A stretch of 7,587 bases of DNA, from NCBI GenBank assembly GCA_030036975.1, contig JASHSE010000442.1, positions 1-7,587 of the forward strand, in the 5' to 3' direction. Shown here one piece after another: positions 4,929-7,587 of this stretch; within the stretch, counting starts at the first letter, position 1; every line of letters starts with the position of its first letter. A program made the translations under genes and the position numbers. Source of the stretch: Xanthobacteraceae bacterium. GTDB lineage: Bacteria; Pseudomonadota; Alphaproteobacteria; Rhizobiales; Xanthobacteraceae. The notes beneath the pieces were generated by a model. That model was given only the letters and a program-made list of their open reading frames with translations, was not told the origin of the DNA and searched no databases.

Positions 4929-6374
4929 ATGGTGCTCGCCGGCATTCTTATAATCCCCTTGCTAGCCAGCGGATTTGCGCTGTTGCCGCTGGGCCGGCGT
5001 TTCGCTCCGCCGATCACACTGCTTGCCTCCGCAGTTGTCCTCGGCCTCGCCACCGCCATTGCGGCGGAGGTTGCCCGCACCGGAAAGGCCGCGGCTTCGG
5101 GCGAGTGGCTGACATGTGACGGGCTCGGCGCGCTGGTATTGCTTCTCGTCGCTTTCGTGAGCTTCACCGCGGCGCTCTTTTCCTGGGGCTACATTGCGGA
5201 AAGCGTCAAGCGCGGGCGCCGCAAAAGCATCCAGCCCTATTACGCACTCTACAACCTGTTCGTTCTCTCGATGTTGTCGGTGCCGCTCCTGGCGAACGTG
5301 GCGCTGATGTGGATCGCGGTGGAATTGACGACTTTGCTTTCTGCGTTCCTGGTCGGTTTCGAGGACACGCCTGAAGCGCTCGAAGCGGCGTGGAAGTATG
5401 TCATTCTGACCACGCTCGGTGCCGTCCTCGCTTTGCTTGGATTTCTGATCCTGTATTGGGGATCACGCGTTGCCGGTCTTGAGCCCTTCACCTGGGTGGG
5501 GTTGGTCGCAGCGGCGCCGCGAATGCCGCCGGCGCTGCTGTGGCCTGCTTTTCTTTTCATTTTGGTGGGGTTCGGGACCAAGGTCGGACTGGTCCCAATG
5601 CACACTTGGCTGCCTGATGCACACAGTCAGGCGCCCGCCTCGATCTGTGCGCTGCTCTCCGGCGTCGAGACCACAACCGTTCTTTACGTGATCCTGCGGC
5701 TCTTCCCGGTGGTCGGCGTTGCACCCGGGCTCGATGCGCGCCCCTGGTTCATCGGCTTCGGCCTGCTGTCGGTTGCAGTGGCAACGCTGCTTTTCATTCA
5801 TGTCCGCGACTTCAAGCGGATGTTCGCCTTCTCGACAGTCGAGCACATGGGGATCATCCTAGTCGCTGCCGGGCTCGGCGGTGCGGACGCGCACCTCGGT
5901 GCCGCCTACCAGATGGTGGCACATTCGGTCGGCAAATCCTTTTGCTTCTTCGCAGCGGGTGTGACCGTGCTTGGCGTTGGTAGCCAAGATATTGGTGCCG
6001 TGCGCGGTCTCGTGCGCTCGTCACCGCTTGCTGCGTTAGCTCTTCTCGCAGGCAGCTTTGCCATAGCCGGCGCGCCGCCGTTCGCAGTGTTCGTGAGCGA
6101 GTTTATGATTTTCAAGGCAGGGCTGGCCAGCGGGCAGTATTTGGTCGTCGCGCTCCTTGCAGTCCTCGTCGTCATCGCGTTTTGCGCGGTCATGCTTCAC
6201 GTGAACCGGATGGTGTTCGGCGTAGCAGAACGGGAAATACGCCCTGCGGCCTTGCCGTATTCATGCAAGGCAACGCTGGCGCTCGCCGCCATTCCGCTGG
6301 TCGTCATCGGCATCTATGTGCCGACGCCACTTTACGACCTGCTCAAGGCGGCAGCGAGCGCGATGGGGGGCTAG
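4929..6374 (+). CDS. hyfF: HyfF-like proton/ion-translocating subunit (NuoL/M/N, Mrp antiporter family)
   Basis: A 481-residue polytopic membrane protein, about 13-14 helices, somewhat shorter than E. coli HyfF (about 526). It is the antiporter-like subunit that moves H+ or Na+ in complex I-related machines. Recognised motifs are WIAVELTTLLSAF (128-140) with the key helix-5 Glu132; GFGTKVGLVPMHTWLPDAHSQAP (214-236) with the helix-7 Lys218 and the HTWLPDAH signature; FSTVEHMGIIL (301-311); AHSVGKSFCFFAAG (331-344) with Lys336; and GAPPFAVFVSEF (381-392). In the helix-8 position where NuoL/M-type proteins often carry a Lys, this one reads SGVETTTVLYVILR (244-257) with no Lys. GGGAG lies 12 bases ahead of the ATG, rather far. 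It is the only antiporter-like subunit in the window, whereas Hyf clusters usually also carry hyfB. Confidence 0.92.
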   Translation: MVLAGILIIPLLASGFALLPLGRRFAPPITLLASAVVLGLATAIAAEVARTGKAAASGEWLTCDGLGALVLLLVAFVSFTAALFSWGYIAESVKRGRRKSIQPYYALYNLFVLSMLSVPLLANVALMWIAVELTTLLSAFLVGFEDTPEALEAAWKYVILTTLGAVLALLGFLILYWGSRVAGLEPFTWVGLVAAAPRMPPALLWPAFLFILVGFGTKVGLVPMHTWLPDAHSQAPASICALLSGVETTTVLYVILRLFPVVGVAPGLDARPWFIGFGLLSVAVATLLFIHVRDFKRMFAFSTVEHMGIILVAAGLGGADAHLGAAYQMVAHSVGKSFCFFAAGVTVLGVGSQDIGAVRGLVRSSPLAALALLAGSFAIAGAPPFAVFVSEFMIFKAGLASGQYLVVALLAVLVVIAFCAVMLHVNRMVFGVAEREIRPAALPYSCKATLALAAIPLVVIGIYVPTPLYDLLKAAASAMGG

Positions 6375-6378
6375 GGCA

Positions 6379-7587
6379 ATGGCCGTGCTTGATCGCATCC
6401 ACGATGACGAAACCAGCTTGGCGAACTTCCTGGAGCTGTGTCGCATCCGATGGCGAGGAGTGGTGGTCGCGACGGCTGACGAAACGGAGAACACTTGTCG
6501 AATAGATTGCGGAGCCGAGCGCCTGCGCGACATCTGCCAATGGCTCGCCCACGATCTTGATTTTGCATTCGCTACGCTTGTTGTGGAGCAGGCGCCTACA
6601 AATTGGCTGCTCATCTACGCCTTCTATAAGGATGCCAAATCACCACTGGTGCGAGTCGAGCTGAAACTCGATGCGGCGCTGTCCGCGGTGCCATCCGTTG
6701 TCGACCTTTTCCGTGGACCTTCCTTCGACTGGCATGAGCGCGAGGTCGAAGATTTGTTTGGACTGCATTTCGATGGCCATCCACGGCTCGGTGAATTCGT
6801 CCTGCATGAGGACTGGCCCGAAGGCATCAATCCCATGCGGCGTGACTTCGAGGCGAGTAAGCACTTCGACCCCCGAACCACAGAGCCGAAATGGGAGCCA
6901 CCGACGATCGTGACAGCACCGGGCGCCTTTGCCATGCCGATCGGACCGGTGTTTTCGGACTTTGCCGAATCGGCACATTTTCTACTCGAAACCGTCGGCG
7001 AGGATGTGATCCGTACGATACCTCGCTTCTTCTACAAATACCGCGGCGTCGAAAAAATTGCAGAAGGGCAACTGGCGAGCCGCGCGTTACTGCTGGCGGA
7101 GCGCTTTTCCGGCACCGCTGCCTTTGCGCATGGTCTGGCATTTTGTCAGGCGGTCGAGGCGATCTGCGGAATCAAGCCGCCATCGCGGGCGCAGGCGTTG
7201 CGCGTCGTATTGGCCGAGCTCGAGCGGCTGCGCAGTCATGCAGCGGCCATCACTGGCATCTGCAATTCGACGGCATTGGCAGTGGCGACCAGCCAAGCCG
7301 CACTCATCGAGGAAAAGCTTTTACGTTTAACCTGTGAGATCACTGGTCATCGTTATTTGTTTGGCGCTGCCGTTCTAGGTGGCGTCGGCTGCAATCCGTC
7401 CCGAACGGTTTGCACGCATTTGGCGGGGGCGGTCACCGAAATTACTCAAGAGCTGCGTAAGCTTTTTCAGATGCTGCGCTATTCCTCCAGCTTTCTTGAT
7501 CGTCTTGAGGAGGTTGGAGTCATAACGGAGGACATGGCCATTTCCTATGGTCTGGTTGGTCCCATCGCGCGGGCATCCGGCGTGGCT
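6379..7587 (+). CDS. hyfG: HyfG-like large subunit (NuoC-NuoD fusion) lacking the first nickel-binding Cys pair; C-terminus cut
   Basis: 403 codons, open to the window edge. Residues about 15-165 form a NuoC-like (30 kDa) domain with the signature HEREVEDLFGLHFDGHP (119-135) and LHEDWPEGINPMRRDF (142-157). From about 185 a NuoD/[NiFe] large-subunit domain follows: GPVFSDFAESAHF (189-201), YKYRGVEKIAEG (219-230), FAHGLAFCQAVEAICGI (249-265) and LERLRSHAA (281-289). The two-domain fusion is normal for HyfG/HycE. In true hydrogenases ERVCGxCxFAH supplies two nickel-binding cysteines; here it reads ERFSGTAAFAH (241-251), with Ser and Ala instead. The second Cys pair would lie beyond the window. 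I therefore infer an Ehr-type or complex I-like protein without a nickel site, probably not evolving hydrogen. GGGGGG 8 bases ahead, inside the end of hyfF, serves as ribosome site; the gap to hyfF is 4 bases. Confidence 0.9.
   Translation, partial: MAVLDRIHDDETSLANFLELCRIRWRGVVVATADETENTCRIDCGAERLRDICQWLAHDLDFAFATLVVEQAPTNWLLIYAFYKDAKSPLVRVELKLDAALSAVPSVVDLFRGPSFDWHEREVEDLFGLHFDGHPRLGEFVLHEDWPEGINPMRRDFEASKHFDPRTTEPKWEPPTIVTAPGAFAMPIGPVFSDFAESAHFLLETVGEDVIRTIPRFFYKYRGVEKIAEGQLASRALLLAERFSGTAAFAHGLAFCQAVEAICGIKPPSRAQALRVVLAELERLRSHAAAITGICNSTALAVATSQAALIEEKLLRLTCEITGHRYLFGAAVLGGVGCNPSRTVCTHLAGAVTEITQELRKLFQMLRYSSSFLDRLEEVGVITEDMAISYGLVGPIARASGVA

Noticed and set aside
7099..7131. Loss of the nickel cysteines as a sequencing error or pseudogene
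   Set aside because: The two Cys positions each differ by at least one base within an intact frame, surrounding motifs are conserved, and the frame continues for another 150 codons.

Overview
The window looks like chromosome from a GC-rich proteobacterium, most likely an alphaproteobacterium of the Rhizobiales type. This placement is inferred from codon and GC character and from a Hyf-like cluster style that I recall from rhizobia; no marker gene fixes it. It holds two divergent gene groups separated by about 490 bases of non-coding or weakly coding DNA.

Left group, minus strand, read from right to left. A 139-residue protein of unknown function with an acidic tail (2800 to 2381) overlaps by 4 bases a 601-residue dynamin-like large GTPase (2384 to 579). 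After a 67-base gap comes the first 170 codons of an IlvD-type dihydroxy-acid dehydratase (511 to the window edge). The first two look translationally coupled. The dehydratase has its own strong ribosome binding site and may be a separate metabolic gene.

Right group, plus strand. Four tightly packed genes encode the core of a complex related to hydrogenase-4, formate hydrogenlyase and complex I: hyfC (NuoH-like membrane anchor), hyfE (small membrane subunit), hyfF (NuoL/M/N-like ion-translocating subunit) and hyfG (NuoC-NuoD fusion, the catalytic large subunit of true hydrogenases). hyfG runs off the right edge. Gaps are 9, 6 and 4 bases, so this is one operon.

The most notable point is that HyfG has lost the first pair of nickel-binding cysteines: where a [NiFe] hydrogenase has R-x-C-G-x-C-x-x-x-H, this protein reads RFSGTAAFAH. 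It is therefore probably not a hydrogenase but an energy-converting-hydrogenase-related (Ehr-type) complex, an intermediate form between group 4 hydrogenases and complex I. In addition, the usual first gene hyfB is absent upstream of hyfC. In its place is a non-coding region with two long hairpins and a possible 37-codon leader ORF whose stop overlaps the hyfC start. The reaction partner of this complex cannot be read from the window.
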